DNA from: Xanthomonas dyei
GTDB lineage: Bacteria > Pseudomonadota > Gammaproteobacteria > Xanthomonadales > Xanthomonadaceae
DNA length: 64,000 nt
Assembly: GCF_002939865.1 (NCBI RefSeq)
Contig: NZ_MDEE01000023.1
Coordinates: 1 to 64,000 of the forward strand
Reading direction: 5' to 3'
The notes below the pieces were generated by a model. It made no database searches and was not told the DNA's origin. It saw nothing but the letters and a program-made list of their open reading frames with translations. This document shows positions 47,864 through 58,316 of the stretch, piece by piece (positions within the stretch are counted from its first letter, which is position 1; every line of letters starts with the position of its first letter). The position numbers and the translations under genes were made by a program.

Positions 47864-49369
47864 TCATCGACGTGCCTTGGCCTGACTCAGCAACTTGCGG
47901 ATGTTGACGATGGAGATCACGTCGCGACGGAACGACGGCCAGATACCCAGCATCAGCAGGCACACTGCAGCCATCGCCGCTGCGCCTGCGGCCAATTGCT
48001 GCCATAGCGGACCGCCGGCGGTAATCGAGGCGTAATACGCACAGACGCCGGCAACGCCGTACGCCACCATCGCGCGTACCGCATTGGTGAACAGCACACC
48101 CACCGGCGTATCGGAAATCTTGCCGACCCAGATCAGCGACATCGGCCAGGTCACCAGCAACCCGAACGAATAGCCGATGGCGACCCCCATCGCACCCCAG
48201 CGCGAACCGACGAAGATGCAGGCGATCAGCACGATGCGGCTGACCAGCGAGAACAACAATTGCTCGCGCATCAGCCCGCGCGCCAGGAACACCCAATACG
48301 TGGCGTAGGACGCAGTCTGGAAAATACCGCCCAGCGCGAGCACCTGGAACAAAGGCACTGCCTCGCGCCATTGTTCGCCCAGCACCAGCACGATCAACGG
48401 CATCGCCACCGCACACGCGAACGAGAACAGCGCCACGATCAGGTGCACCATCACCGTCTGCCCGCGCAGCAGGAACGCGCTGAAGCGCTCGCGGTCGTCC
48501 TGCAACTGCGACAGCACCGGCAACGCCACGCTGGTCGCCGGTGCATTGATCTGGTTCAACGGCATCATCAACAGCTGGAACGCGCGGTTGTACAGACCCA
48601 ACGCATCGGGCCCGGTGCGCCAGCCGATGATCACCTGCCCCACATTGCGGCTGGCGTAGCCCAGCAACTGCGCGGCCATCAGGTTCCAGCCGAAGCTCAT
48701 GAAATCGCGCATCGGTGCCTCGCGCCGATAGCCTCCGGGCAGCCAACGTGCGCAGCTGCCCGCGATCACCAGGTTGACCACCGCCTGCACCACCTGCTGT
48801 ACCACTAATGCCCAATAGCCCCAGCCCAGCAGCGCAGCGGCGACGGCCGCGCCCAACCCCAGCACTTGCGAGCCCACATCGCTCAGCGCCACCTGCCCGA
48901 AGCGCAGCCCACGGCTCAGATGCGCGCGGTACTGCGTGGTCATGCCGTTGATCAGGAACGTCACCGCAAGCGCCTGCGAGATCGTGACCAGTGCCGGCTC
49001 TTTGTAGAAATTGGCGATCACATGCGCCGAGGCGAACACCACCACCGACAGCACCAGACCGATACCGCTATTGATCCAGAACAGGTTGTCGCGCTGTTCG
49101 CGACTGACGTGTTTGGCCTGCACCGCGGCCGCCGACAAGCCGAAATCGCGCAGGATTTCGGCTGCACCGACAATCGCGGTGACCATCGCCATCAACCCGT
49201 AGTCGTAGGGCGTCAGCAACCGCGCCAGCAGGATGATGCCGCCGAACTGCACGACCATCTTGGCCGACTGGCCCAGCATGGTCACCGCTGCTCCGCCGGC
49301 AGCGCGCGCGCCGAGGCTGCGTTGCGGCGGCGGTGTGGGAGAGGACGTCGTGGGGGTTTCTGCGGTCAC
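47864..49369 (-). CDS. gumJ: GumJ, Wzx-type lipid-linked pentasaccharide flippase
   Basis: 501 residues from a GTG at 49369 that overlaps the gumI stop (GTGA); no upstream ATG gives a family-like start. After a Thr/Pro-rich tail come 12-14 membrane segments of the polysaccharide transporter (MOP) family, including [20 protein letters not shown]. It moves the undecaprenyl-linked pentasaccharide to the periplasmic face for polymerisation by GumE. Confidence 0.95.
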   Translation of the reverse strand: MTAETPTTSSPTPPPQRSLGARAAGGAAVTMLGQSAKMVVQFGGIILLARLLTPYDYGLMAMVTAIVGAAEILRDFGLSAAAVQAKHVSREQRDNLFWINSGIGLVLSVVVFASAHVIANFYKEPALVTISQALAVTFLINGMTTQYRAHLSRGLRFGQVALSDVGSQVLGLGAAVAAALLGWGYWALVVQQVVQAVVNLVIAGSCARWLPGGYRREAPMRDFMSFGWNLMAAQLLGYASRNVGQVIIGWRTGPDALGLYNRAFQLLMMPLNQINAPATSVALPVLSQLQDDRERFSAFLLRGQTVMVHLIVALFSFACAVAMPLIVLVLGEQWREAVPLFQVLALGGIFQTASYATYWVFLARGLMREQLLFSLVSRIVLIACIFVGSRWGAMGVAIGYSFGLLVTWPMSLIWVGKISDTPVGVLFTNAVRAMVAYGVAGVCAYYASITAGGPLWQQLAAGAAAMAAVCLLMLGIWPSFRRDVISIVNIRKLLSQAKARR

Positions 49370-50415
49370 AGCGCGGCGTCTCCATCCTTGCCCAGCGCTT
49401 CGAGGTAGGTGCGGTAGTGCAGCTGCCCGATGCGTGGCCAATCGCGTTGCGACAGATCCGGCGCCGGCCCGCGCGGCGCAGCGCGCACCGTGTCGAGCAT
49501 GCCGGTCAACAGCGCCGCGTCGAATTCGCCTTCGTACAGAAACACCCAGCCCGGCCCCACTTCTTCGGCAATCGCCGCATTGGATTCGCTCCACGGCGCC
49601 AGCACCGGGCGCGCCAACGACAATGCGAGCAGTAACGTGCCGGAGTTATGCATCTGCCGGTACGGCAACACCACCAGCTCGGCCTCGCTGACTTCGCGTG
49701 CCAGCACCGGCTCCTCGACATAGGCGAGCAATGCGCTGATGCGCGGATCCTGCGCACTGGCCTCTTCCACCAGCGTGCGCATCTGCGGCGTGGCCGGGTT
49801 ACCGACGATGCGTAAATTCACGCGTGGGTCGCTGACCTCGTGCATGACCTCCAGCAGCGTTTCCACGCCCTTGTACGGACGAATCAGCCCGAAGTGCAGC
49901 AGCCGCCCTGGCACCGTGGTGCCTTGCGGCATCGTCGCGAACCAGTCGCGGTAGTGACCATGCAGGATGGTGTCGGTAAACGGCGGGCGCACCGGCGTGG
50001 TGGCGTTGATGCGGATCCAGCGGCGCGTCAGGCGATCGGTCCAGCGCAGCAGGCTGCGCTCGCGCCAACCGCGATCTTCGTGCGGGGCCAGGTTATGCAA
50101 GGTGCGCACCACCGGCGTGCCGGTGACCTGCAACTTCAGCAGCAACAATGCCGCGCAAACCTGCTTGGCCAACGTGCCCACCGCGCTGGGATGGCGCAGC
50201 AGGTATTCGGGCCAGTGCAGATGCAGCACGTCGTAGCGCGACAGCAAGGCATCGCGCATCGAGAAGAAACGTGGCTGCACCGCGTCAGGCAACGCGTCGT
50301 AAAGCTGGGTCAGATACGGGTTGGTGCTGGCGTTGGGTTTTTCGGTGGAGAACAACACCGTGACCTGCGGCTTGGCCGCCGCACGTGCCATCGACGCCGA
50401 TGCAAGCGCGCTCAT
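49366..50415 (-). CDS. gumI: GumI, beta-1,4-mannosyltransferase (GT94)
   Basis: 349 residues, GT-B fold. LLHFGLIRPYKGVETLLEVM is the donor-domain start and YRQMHNSGTLLLALSLARP the sugar-nucleotide loop. It adds the terminal mannose to the glucuronic acid, completing the pentasaccharide. It is linked to gumH by an ATGA overlap and to gumJ by GTGA. Confidence 0.95.
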   Translation of the reverse strand: MSALASASMARAAAKPQVTVLFSTEKPNASTNPYLTQLYDALPDAVQPRFFSMRDALLSRYDVLHLHWPEYLLRHPSAVGTLAKQVCAALLLLKLQVTGTPVVRTLHNLAPHEDRGWRERSLLRWTDRLTRRWIRINATTPVRPPFTDTILHGHYRDWFATMPQGTTVPGRLLHFGLIRPYKGVETLLEVMHEVSDPRVNLRIVGNPATPQMRTLVEEASAQDPRISALLAYVEEPVLAREVSEAELVVLPYRQMHNSGTLLLALSLARPVLAPWSESNAAIAEEVGPGWVFLYEGEFDAALLTGMLDTVRAAPRGPAPDLSQRDWPRIGQLHYRTYLEALGKDGDAAL

Positions 50416-51554
50416 CGCAGCGTCTCCTGCGGGCGCGGGGTGCCCAGGGCACTGTGGTACTCGTCGATATAGCGCCCCACCACATGCTTCCAGTCGTAGC
50501 GGCTCACGTAGGCCATCGACGCCGCACGACGCGCTACAAAGTCGCCATCGGCTGTCAGCGCGAGCGCCTGCACCTGGTCGGCCGCCGCTTCGATCCTGTC
50601 GCGGTTGACGATCACACCCTGCCCCGACTCGCTGGCCAGCCGCACGAACGGCGGAATATCGCTGAGGATGGGAATCAGGCCCGCGCTCATCGCCTCCACC
50701 GCGGCAATGCCAAAGCCTTCATGGCGCGACAGGCAGACGAAAAACTGCGCCTGCTGCATCAAGGCGCGCAGCTGCTCCTGCGACGGCGACATGCTCAGCT
50801 GCACTTTGTCCTGCAACCCGCGCTCGGCAATCGCCTTGCGCAGGTCGGCTTCGTTCAAATCGTATTGGCGGCCGGCGATGATCAGCTGCCAGTGCGGATC
50901 GCGCGTGAGCATCGCCTTCAGCAGCTCCAGCGTCTCGATCAGCCCCTTGTTGACCGACCAGCGCCCGAAGTACAGCAGTGTCCGACCCGCAGTGGCCGCA
51001 CCCTGCCCCGCGTACTTCTCCACGTCCACGCCGTTTTCGATCACCCGCAAGCGTGCCGGCGACACCACCTTGGCAAATAGATCGCCATCGTTTTCGCTGG
51101 TTGCGATCACCCGCGAATACGCCAACGCCGAGGTGCGCGTGAGTGTCTGGAACCACAGCTGCTTCATGCGCGACGCATACGCAGTGTGGAAGAACCCGCC
51201 ATGCGTGGACACCACCATCGGCTTGCCGTGCAGCGGTTTGGTCAAGGCCAGATAGTCGTAGAAAAAATCGATCCCGTGCAGATGCACCACATCGGCCGAA
51301 CCAATCGCGCCCAGCACCGACGGCGCAAGCGGATAGCGCGACGAACCGCGATAGCCGATCCGCCGGATCGGCAGACCTTGATGGGTCTCCTGCGGCGCAA
51401 GCTGCGCACCCGGATCGGTGAACACCCGATCCAGCGTCACCACTTCCACCGTGTCGGCGCTGTTGGCCTGATGCTGGCGGGCAACATTGAGAACGACTTC
51501 TTCCATGCCCCCGATCGAGGGGTGGAATTGGCGGACGACATGCACCACTTTCAT
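50412..51554 (-). CDS. gumH: GumH, alpha-1,3-mannosyltransferase (GT4)
   Basis: 380 residues. The N-terminus HVVRQFHPSIGGMEEVV is typical of GT4 enzymes, and the retaining E-x7-E motif is HEGFGIAAVEAMSAG. It transfers mannose from GDP-mannose to the second glucose of the cellobiose lipid, starting the side chain. AGGAG stands ahead of the ATG. A 67-bp gap follows gumG. Confidence 0.96.
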   Translation of the reverse strand: MKVVHVVRQFHPSIGGMEEVVLNVARQHQANSADTVEVVTLDRVFTDPGAQLAPQETHQGLPIRRIGYRGSSRYPLAPSVLGAIGSADVVHLHGIDFFYDYLALTKPLHGKPMVVSTHGGFFHTAYASRMKQLWFQTLTRTSALAYSRVIATSENDGDLFAKVVSPARLRVIENGVDVEKYAGQGAATAGRTLLYFGRWSVNKGLIETLELLKAMLTRDPHWQLIIAGRQYDLNEADLRKAIAERGLQDKVQLSMSPSQEQLRALMQQAQFFVCLSRHEGFGIAAVEAMSAGLIPILSDIPPFVRLASESGQGVIVNRDRIEAAADQVQALALTADGDFVARRAASMAYVSRYDWKHVVGRYIDEYHSALGTPRPQETLR

Positions 51555-51621
51555 TACGCCAATCTCCTGTGCCAGTGACGCGCACGCATGTGCCGCGACA
51601 GCTGATGATTCTTGAACTGCG

Positions 51622-52710
51622 TCATTGACTCTTCAACCCCAACATCCAAGGCGCGCTACGCACCAGCACTGCACGCATCGGCACCGCGCAGGCGATCGCA
51701 AATGCGCTGAGCCCCATCGCCCACATTGGGGTGCCGATGAGGCCGCGATCGACGACCCCGGTGCGCGCAACCACGCTGGTGACCACCAGGAACACCAGCG
51801 TATGCGTGCACAGAATCAGCAAGGTGTTGGTGCCGATCCACTGCACCCACTGCCAGTGCCGGACGAAATACGCGAGGCATAGCGTCATCGCGGTCCCCAA
51901 CAGACTCACCACCAGGAACAGCGCAGCCGATTGGCCGAACAGCAGGTTGTTCACGTCCACCTGCCCGTTCGCACCGGCCAGCAGCCACCATACCGCTGCG
52001 ACGACAGGCAGCGCCAACGCCCACACCCATGCCGAAAGCGCGCGCAGCGCATCGGCAAAGCGCGACAGCCAGCCACCCACCGCGATGAAGAACAAGGCAA
52101 TCGGCAACACGTCCAGCGCAAGCGGCAAGCGCAGCTGCAACGAGGGAAACAATGCCGCCCATGCCAGGGCGATCGGCACGCTAAGCGCCGCTACCACCGT
52201 CGTGCTCAAACGTGCACGCAATGCGATGTAGGTCAGCGTTGTGACAAACAACGCCGGTAGAAACCACAACGCCGGCAGCACGTAGAGGCGCGTGCCGTTG
52301 GCCCAGACCACACCGAGGAGCGGGTCCCACCACGCCCGCGCACCGGGCTGCTGGAACGCATGATTGAGCACGGCCGTCAGCAGCCATAGCCCGTACGCCA
52401 CCAGGAAAAACGCCAGGTACGGCACCAGCAACGTCCGCGCCAGCTTTTTCACCGTCGACACATTCAACCCGCGACGTCCGAAGCGCTCGCCGACCCAGCC
52501 GGAAAGCACGAAAAACAACGGCACATGGAAGCTGTAGGCGAACAGTTTGTAGGCTGGCGGCATGCCGCTCGCGTGCCCCAGCACCACCAGCACGATAGCC
52601 AGCGCCTTTGCCGCATCGATCTGCCAATCGCGGGCCATTGCCGGCGCGCGACCAGCGGTTACCACGGTCTTGTCGTGCCCTGCTTGCTGCGGATAAGGCG
52701 CAGTCGTCAT
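51622..52710 (-). CDS. gumG: GumG, acetyltransferase for the outer mannose
   Basis: 362 residues from the ATG at 52710; about ten membrane helices of the acyltransferase 3 family, with DAAKALAIVLVVLGHAS holding the conserved His and FHVPLFFVLSGWV. It O-acetylates the terminal mannose. It is a clear tandem paralogue of gumF with the same length and shared motifs. 13 bp separate it from gumF. Confidence 0.95.
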   Translation of the reverse strand: MTTAPYPQQAGHDKTVVTAGRAPAMARDWQIDAAKALAIVLVVLGHASGMPPAYKLFAYSFHVPLFFVLSGWVGERFGRRGLNVSTVKKLARTLLVPYLAFFLVAYGLWLLTAVLNHAFQQPGARAWWDPLLGVVWANGTRLYVLPALWFLPALFVTTLTYIALRARLSTTVVAALSVPIALAWAALFPSLQLRLPLALDVLPIALFFIAVGGWLSRFADALRALSAWVWALALPVVAAVWWLLAGANGQVDVNNLLFGQSAALFLVVSLLGTAMTLCLAYFVRHWQWVQWIGTNTLLILCTHTLVFLVVTSVVARTGVVDRGLIGTPMWAMGLSAFAIACAVPMRAVLVRSAPWMLGLKSQ

Positions 52711-52723
52711 GTCGCGACACCGG

Positions 52724-53812
52724 TCATGCCGCCACCGTGCGCGCACCCAGGGTCCAGGGGGCAAAACGCATCAACACCCAGCGCATCGGCACGCAGGCAG
52801 CCAGCGCGAAGACGGTCACGAAGACCGCCCAACCCAGACCCGGCCGCCCTGCACCGAATCCACCCGCCACCGCGGCAACGCCGGACAGCACGAAGAACAC
52901 CAGCATATGCGTGCACAGGATCAGCAAGGTATTGCGGCCGATCCACTGTACCCAGCCCCAGCTCTGCACCAGCCGCGCCGCACAGATCACCATCAACGAC
53001 CCCAGCACCGCACTGAGCAGGAACACGGCATGGTCTCGGCCGAAGCCGAGCATGTTGACGTCGATACGTCCGTTACGTTGCGCCAGCCACGCCACCGCAA
53101 GTGCCAATGCAACGCTCACCAACGCACTGACCGGCAACGAGGTCGGCAGACGCGGCGACACGTGAATCAACAGCGCGCCCAGCGCGTAGAAGCACAACGA
53201 CACCGGTAGCACATCGAGCCCGAAAAAAAGCCTCACTCCCTGCGTCGGGAACCAGTTCATCCAGACCCACGCCAGCACCAATCCCGCCGCCGCAATCGCC
53301 AACGGCGGCAGCAAGCGGCGCAGCAATACGTAGCTCACCACAGTGACCAGCATCACCGGCAAAAACCACAGCGGCGGCTGCACATACAGGTCCGGACCGA
53401 TCCCGGTAAACAGCGACACGATCGGCTCCCACCACGGGTGACTTCCCCAGCGCGCGGCCTTCTCGCCGATATTGCGGGTCAGCAGCCAGTACGCGTAGCC
53501 CAGCAGATAGAACGTGACATACGGCAGCAGCAGACTGCGCGCCTGCTTGGTGATCGTCTGCGCCATGCTGGTAGTACGCGACGCATAGCCAGCGGCCAAC
53601 CAGCCAGACACCAAAAAGAACAGCGGGACGTGAAAGCTGTATGCAAACAAGGTCATGTCATGCGGCACGCCCTTGGCATGGCAGAACACCACCAGCAAGA
53701 TCGCGATTGCCTTGGCCGCATCGATCCGCGGATCGCGCGCTTTCCCGCCGGCTGCGATCCGCACGCCCGCGTCAGGGACGACCGACGACGGCTCTGCCGC
53801 CGCCGCGCTCAT
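52724..53812 (-). CDS. gumF: GumF, acetyltransferase for the inner mannose
   Basis: 362 residues from the ATG at 53812, overlapping the gumE stop (ATGA). Acyltransferase 3 family with about ten membrane helices: DAAKAIAILLVVFCHAKG and FHVPLFFLVSGWLA. It O-acetylates the inner mannose. The last helices (WIGRNTLLILCTHMLVFFV) are nearly the same as in GumG, evidence of a gene duplication. Confidence 0.95.
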   Translation of the reverse strand: MSAAAAEPSSVVPDAGVRIAAGGKARDPRIDAAKAIAILLVVFCHAKGVPHDMTLFAYSFHVPLFFLVSGWLAAGYASRTTSMAQTITKQARSLLLPYVTFYLLGYAYWLLTRNIGEKAARWGSHPWWEPIVSLFTGIGPDLYVQPPLWFLPVMLVTVVSYVLLRRLLPPLAIAAAGLVLAWVWMNWFPTQGVRLFFGLDVLPVSLCFYALGALLIHVSPRLPTSLPVSALVSVALALAVAWLAQRNGRIDVNMLGFGRDHAVFLLSAVLGSLMVICAARLVQSWGWVQWIGRNTLLILCTHMLVFFVLSGVAAVAGGFGAGRPGLGWAVFVTVFALAACVPMRWVLMRFAPWTLGARTVAA

Positions 53813-55116
53813 CGCCCCGCTCCCGCAGGCAATGGCAACTGCGCGCCATCCACCGTTGGATCGTCCTTGATCGAAGCAATGGAAACGGCCGACGCAGACC
53901 AGGTCGGGCGCATATGCCACAGGCAGCCGCACACGAACCACCACAGCGCCGAGGTCTTGATCGAAAAGTAGCCGTTGGACACCAACAGGCTCAGCGCAAA
54001 CGCGAAGATGGCCAGGTTCTTGAACAACTGGCCTTCCTTGCTCGGCATCAGCAACAGGAACGAATACGACAACAGGAATGCCAGCACCCCGACGATCGAC
54101 TGCGACGCGATGAAGTACGAAATGCCGCTATCGAAGTAACGGTAGGCCTGCGCAAAATCCAGCCCCAGCCATGACTCGAAAGACAGGTTGTTCATCGAGT
54201 AAACGGTGAAGAATATTCGGCCCATGGTGGTGTCCTGGTAGGCCGTGATTCCGGTCATCCACACCAGTAGCCACGCACTCATGATTACCAGCAAGAAGAC
54301 CAAAAACGCCAAGCGCTGATCCATGCGTTTCAAAAGTGGCGTCAGCAACACCATCAGCACGCAGGTGCCCGCCGCCAAGCGTCCATCCGAGGCGACGATC
54401 ATGAAACCGATCAAGCCCACCGACAGGACCAGCGCCGCCGGCCGCATCCAGCGCCAGAACACCAGCACGATGGCGGTAAAGAAGCAGATGTAGTTACCCA
54501 TCGTCACCGGCTCGATGAACATCGAGGAGGCACGCGGGAGATTGGACCCTGGCAGGAAGTTACGTTCGCCCGGCCGCGTGGCGCTGACGAACAAATTGCT
54601 GTCTTCGTTCCAGAACCCTTCGGCGCTCATGCCGCGCGCGTTGACGAAGAAGCTCTTCGGATTGACCAGGTCGCCATAGGCGCTTGGCATTGCCAGCTCG
54701 AAGGCGGCAACCAGCGAGACGATGATGGTCATGCGGATGAACAACTTGGGCACCGACCCGGTATAGGCAGAGCCCAGCACCACAAAGGCGAACACCACCA
54801 GGGCATCGCGGAAGAATTTAGGATCGATCTGCCAGTTCACCAGGAACCGCACGAACATCAGCAGGACGATCAATCCAAGCCCACTGACGATCAATGCAAT
54901 GCGCTGACGGCTCAGCGAGCCCAGGCCCAGCACGAAGCAGGCCGCGTAGACGATGAATTCGACGGCGTAGGTGATCACCGGGCGCACGGCGAACACGTTC
55001 GCATTGATCAGTGCCAGCACCAGGTTGTAGCCCACGCCGACCAGCAACGTCAGTTCGATCAGCAGGTTATGCCAGCGAACGCGGGTTTCCTCGCTCATTC
55101 GGATCAGCATAGACAT
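53809..55116 (-). CDS. gumE: GumE, xanthan polymerase (Wzy-like)
   Basis: 435 residues with 10-12 predicted membrane helices and a large periplasmic loop (about 150-215, including NPKSFFVNARGM and NEDSNLF), as expected of Wzy polymerases. It joins pentasaccharide units at the periplasmic face. The start at 55116 (MSMLIRM) follows AGGCAGG; an ATG two codons later is possible. Sequence conservation across Wzy proteins is low, so the call rests mainly on locus position. Confidence 0.94.
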   Translation of the reverse strand: MSMLIRMSEETRVRWHNLLIELTLLVGVGYNLVLALINANVFAVRPVITYAVEFIVYAACFVLGLGSLSRQRIALIVSGLGLIVLLMFVRFLVNWQIDPKFFRDALVVFAFVVLGSAYTGSVPKLFIRMTIIVSLVAAFELAMPSAYGDLVNPKSFFVNARGMSAEGFWNEDSNLFVSATRPGERNFLPGSNLPRASSMFIEPVTMGNYICFFTAIVLVFWRWMRPAALVLSVGLIGFMIVASDGRLAAGTCVLMVLLTPLLKRMDQRLAFLVFLLVIMSAWLLVWMTGITAYQDTTMGRIFFTVYSMNNLSFESWLGLDFAQAYRYFDSGISYFIASQSIVGVLAFLLSYSFLLLMPSKEGQLFKNLAIFAFALSLLVSNGYFSIKTSALWWFVCGCLWHMRPTWSASAVSIASIKDDPTVDGAQLPLPAGAGR

Positions 55117-55129
55117 GCCTGCCTGAGAG

Positions 55130-55152
55130 GGGCGGCTGCACTGCAGCCGCCC
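55130..55152 (-). other. Stem-loop between gumD and gumE
   Basis: A near-perfect palindrome GGGCGGCTGCA-C-TGCAGCCGCCC in the 76-bp gap, about 15 nt before the gumE start. Very GC-rich with no U-run. It could slow ribosomes or RNases between the priming transferase gene and the polymerase gene. Confidence 0.6.
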
Positions 55153-55192
55153 GCGACGCCTGACGCGCCAGGTCGCACGCTCCCCGCCATCA

Positions 55193-56647
55193 TCAGTACG
55201 CGGTCTTCTGTCCGAACACGCGTACTGCCGTCAGCACGATGATGCGGATATCCAGCCACAGCGACCAACGACGGATGTAGTCCAGGTCGTACTGGATACG
55301 CTTCTTCATTGTCCGCAGCTCCGGGGTTTCGCCACGGAAACCATTGACCTGCGCCCAACCGGTGATGCCCGGCTTGACGTAGTGGCGCTGCATGTAATGG
55401 TTGATCAGCTTTTCGTAGTGCGTGTTGTGCTGCGCGGCGTGCGGGCGCGGGCCCACGATCGACATGCTGCCCGCCAGCACATTGAAGATCTGCGGCAACT
55501 CATCCAGGCTGCTGCGACGCAGGAACGCACCGAATCGGGTGATGCGGGTATCGTTCTTGGTGGCCTGCTGGATGGTGCTGCCATGGTCGTCATGCACGCG
55601 CATCGAGCGGAACTTGAACATGTAGAACTCGCGACCGCCCAGGCCGTGACGACGCTGGCGGAAGAACACCGGGCCCGGCGAGCTCATCTTGACACCCACG
55701 GCAATCGCAGCCATCAGCGGCCACAGACCCATCAGCGCGATCACAGCCAGGATCTTGTCCTGCAGCGCCTTGGCAACCACGAAGTAATTGTCGCGATCCA
55801 CACCGCCCTGACGCAGGTTGATCACCGGCGTATTGCCGATCTGCTCACCGGACTGGTTCAACAGACCGAAGTCGAACAGGTCGGGCACCAGCTTCACGTT
55901 GATCGGGTAACGGTCCAGACGCTGCAGCAGCTGCTTGATATGGTCGCGCTCGCCCAGCGGCAGCGAAATCCACACCTGTTCGACCTGATTTTCCTTCAGG
56001 TAATCGATCAACGCATCCGGCTCGCCCAGGCACGGCAGCGACTGGCGCTGTTCGGTCACGGCGATGTCGTACGGCGTGCGGAAATAGCCGACCAGATTCA
56101 TGCCGACCCACGGATTGCGGCTCAGGTAGTGATTGATCTTCATCACCGGATGGCGCAGGCCGACCACCACCACGCGCTGGACGTCCACGCCCTGCGCACG
56201 CAGGTGGTTCAGGAAGCCGCGCAGCAAGGTGCGTGCCGCCACCAGCGAAGCCAGGCCGCCGACGAACCACAGGCCGATCCAGCCGCGCGAGACCTGCTCT
56301 CCGACCTGCACGATCAGCGCATGCACCGCAAACAACGCAAACACGCCGCCGAAGGCACCACCCAGCACCATCAACTCGCTCAACAGCCCGCGACCGCGCC
56401 AGCTGCGATACAGCGGGAACAGCGCAAAACAGATCACCGAATACAACAGCGTCGTGGCGATTGCGACACGATACGGCGCCGCGGGCACCCAGGAACCGAA
56501 CACGATGCGGTATGCGATCAGGCCCGAGACGACCACCATGGTCAGGTCGAACACGCGCAGTACCAAGTCGGCTGCCGCCGAGTACTTGGATAACAATCGC
56601 GGCGAGGATGTCGTGTACGTCGCGCTACTCAAGTCTGCCAAAAGCAT
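55193..56647 (-). CDS. gumD: GumD, UDP-glucose:undecaprenyl-phosphate glucose-1-phosphate transferase
   Basis: 484 residues from the ATG at 56647, which has GGAGG upstream. Four N-terminal membrane helices, a central Rossmann-like region ([19 protein letters not shown]) and a C-terminal bacterial sugar transferase domain with [11 protein letters not shown] and [20 protein letters not shown], then GPRPH. It starts xanthan assembly by loading glucose-1-phosphate onto the lipid carrier; loss abolishes xanthan. Confidence 0.97.
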   Translation of the reverse strand: MLLADLSSATYTTSSPRLLSKYSAAADLVLRVFDLTMVVVSGLIAYRIVFGSWVPAAPYRVAIATTLLYSVICFALFPLYRSWRGRGLLSELMVLGGAFGGVFALFAVHALIVQVGEQVSRGWIGLWFVGGLASLVAARTLLRGFLNHLRAQGVDVQRVVVVGLRHPVMKINHYLSRNPWVGMNLVGYFRTPYDIAVTEQRQSLPCLGEPDALIDYLKENQVEQVWISLPLGERDHIKQLLQRLDRYPINVKLVPDLFDFGLLNQSGEQIGNTPVINLRQGGVDRDNYFVVAKALQDKILAVIALMGLWPLMAAIAVGVKMSSPGPVFFRQRRHGLGGREFYMFKFRSMRVHDDHGSTIQQATKNDTRITRFGAFLRRSSLDELPQIFNVLAGSMSIVGPRPHAAQHNTHYEKLINHYMQRHYVKPGITGWAQVNGFRGETPELRTMKKRIQYDLDYIRRWSLWLDIRIIVLTAVRVFGQKTAY

Positions 56648-56891
56648 GGGGATGTCCTCCAAACTCGATACGGCGCATGCGGGGGAACATACGAATCGCA
56701 CGCGAGCTTTTAATCATCTCCGTCGAGCGATCACCGCGGTAATACCTACCGACCCCAGATCGCTCGACAGCCCTTTGTTTCAACAGAGACAAACTTTCAA
56801 AACGAGGGAGCCCGAAACATACGGGATCCCACTTTTTCTACGCTGAATCGGTTGTCACTTTAATTAACCACTGTTTTGCAACATCACGATG
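56648..56891 (-). promoter_or_regulatory. gumC-gumD intercistronic region with a large stem-loop
   Basis: 244 bp, the longest gap inside the gum operon and AT-richer than its surroundings. It holds an 11-bp perfect stem (GTCGAGCGATC / GATCGCTCGAC at 56722-56732 and 56758-56768) with a 25-nt loop, followed by the gumD leader with a strong GGAGG. A secondary promoter or translation control for gumD is possible; no clear sigma70 pair was found. Confidence 0.5.
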
Positions 56892-58316
56892 TCAGTGCAA
56901 TCGTGTTTCCGGCCCAGTGCCCCGCAGGAAGTAACGCACAAGCGCCACAGCCAACCCAAGGAATACGCCAAAGATGAAGCCTAAAGCGAGGTTCAATTTC
57001 AGTTTCGGCGAAGTCTTCGACGTAGGCACATCTGCAGTGTCGACGATGGTCACGTTGTTGGCGCCGACATTGCTCGCCACACCGATTTCCTTGTAGCGCT
57101 GCAAGAGCGCATCGTAGAGCTGACGGTTGGTGTCGACGTCGCGCTTGAGCATGTTGTAGCGGATGCTGCGGCTCTGCAGGTCCAGTTCGTTGGTGCGCAG
57201 ACCGGCGATGCGTTCGTTGAGCAATTGCTCCTGATGCACCGACGCGTCGTAGGTCGCCTTGAGCGATTGACGGACGTTGACGACCTCACCATTGATCTGC
57301 CGGCGCGACTCTTCGATCTGCGCCTTCAGGCGCTGCATTTCCGGGTAATCCGGCTTGAAGGTCGACAGCTTCTGCTGATATTCGCTGGTCAGACGCACCT
57401 GCTCGCCGCGCAAGGTCTGAATCAGCGGGCTGCTCAACACCTGCGGCAACGACATGGGATCGCCGGTAGCGGCCTGACGCCAGGCGGCCTCGGCCTTGAT
57501 GCGCGCATCCTGCGCCGACGCCAGCAACGCGTTGAGGTCGGTCAGGTTCTGCGCAGGCAACGACGGCTTGTCGTCGCCCACCGAGACGATCTGCTCGTCG
57601 GTCGAGTACGCAACCAGCGTCTTTTCCGAGTCCTCCACCTTGTCGCGCAACTGCTCCAGACGCTCGGCCAGGAACTTGGTCGCGAACGAAGACGCCTTCA
57701 TGCGGCGCTCTTGCGTGCTCACGATGAACACCTTCGGATAGGTGTTGGCGATCTTGGCCGCAAGCACCGGGTCCGGCGAATCGTAATTGACGTAGACCAG
57801 GCGGGAATTGAGGATCGGCTCGACCACCAGACCTGCCAGCAAGGTGTCGGTCAGGCTGCGCTCGATGATGGCCTGACGCGAATCCACCGACTTGCCTGCT
57901 TCGGGATTCTTGGCAGAAGCTTTTTCCAGCGCTTCTTCGACCTGCTGCTTGAACGCCGGCTCCTGATCGAGCTTGGCCTCGCGAATCACCGCGCGTGCCA
58001 GCGAACGGCTCTGCAGCAGCTGGTACTGGGTCTGGTAGAAGTCGCGATCCTGCGGCGACTCGACCGGCATCAGGTTGTCGACATTCACCACGTTGAGCGA
58101 ATCGCGCTCGATCTGCAGCGTACTGGTGGCGCGATACTTTTCCGGCATCAGGAAGGTGATCACCAGCGCCAACAGCACGGCGGCGATCGTGATCATGATG
58201 ATCAGCCAGCGCTGCGACACCAGGGCACGCCAGTAGTCGAGCAAGCTGACGTCGGCCAGTTCGAGGTGCCCATGACGCTGCGACGGCGAGGAACGATTGT
58301 CGGAATTCATACTCAT
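56892..58316 (-). CDS. gumC: GumC, polysaccharide co-polymerase (Wzc-like without kinase)
   Basis: 474 residues from the ATG at 58316, overlapping the gumB stop (ATGA); an ATG two codons on and an upstream ATG at 58331 are alternatives. One membrane helix at about 33-53, a Wzz domain, a long periplasmic coiled coil (about 200-400) and a second helix near the C-terminus (LNLALGFIFGVFLGLAVALV). There is no Walker motif or Tyr-rich tail, so the tyrosine kinase is absent, as usual for GumC. It controls chain length and bridges to GumB. Confidence 0.95.
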   Translation of the reverse strand: MSMNSDNRSSPSQRHGHLELADVSLLDYWRALVSQRWLIIMITIAAVLLALVITFLMPEKYRATSTLQIERDSLNVVNVDNLMPVESPQDRDFYQTQYQLLQSRSLARAVIREAKLDQEPAFKQQVEEALEKASAKNPEAGKSVDSRQAIIERSLTDTLLAGLVVEPILNSRLVYVNYDSPDPVLAAKIANTYPKVFIVSTQERRMKASSFATKFLAERLEQLRDKVEDSEKTLVAYSTDEQIVSVGDDKPSLPAQNLTDLNALLASAQDARIKAEAAWRQAATGDPMSLPQVLSSPLIQTLRGEQVRLTSEYQQKLSTFKPDYPEMQRLKAQIEESRRQINGEVVNVRQSLKATYDASVHQEQLLNERIAGLRTNELDLQSRSIRYNMLKRDVDTNRQLYDALLQRYKEIGVASNVGANNVTIVDTADVPTSKTSPKLKLNLALGFIFGVFLGLAVALVRYFLRGTGPETRLH

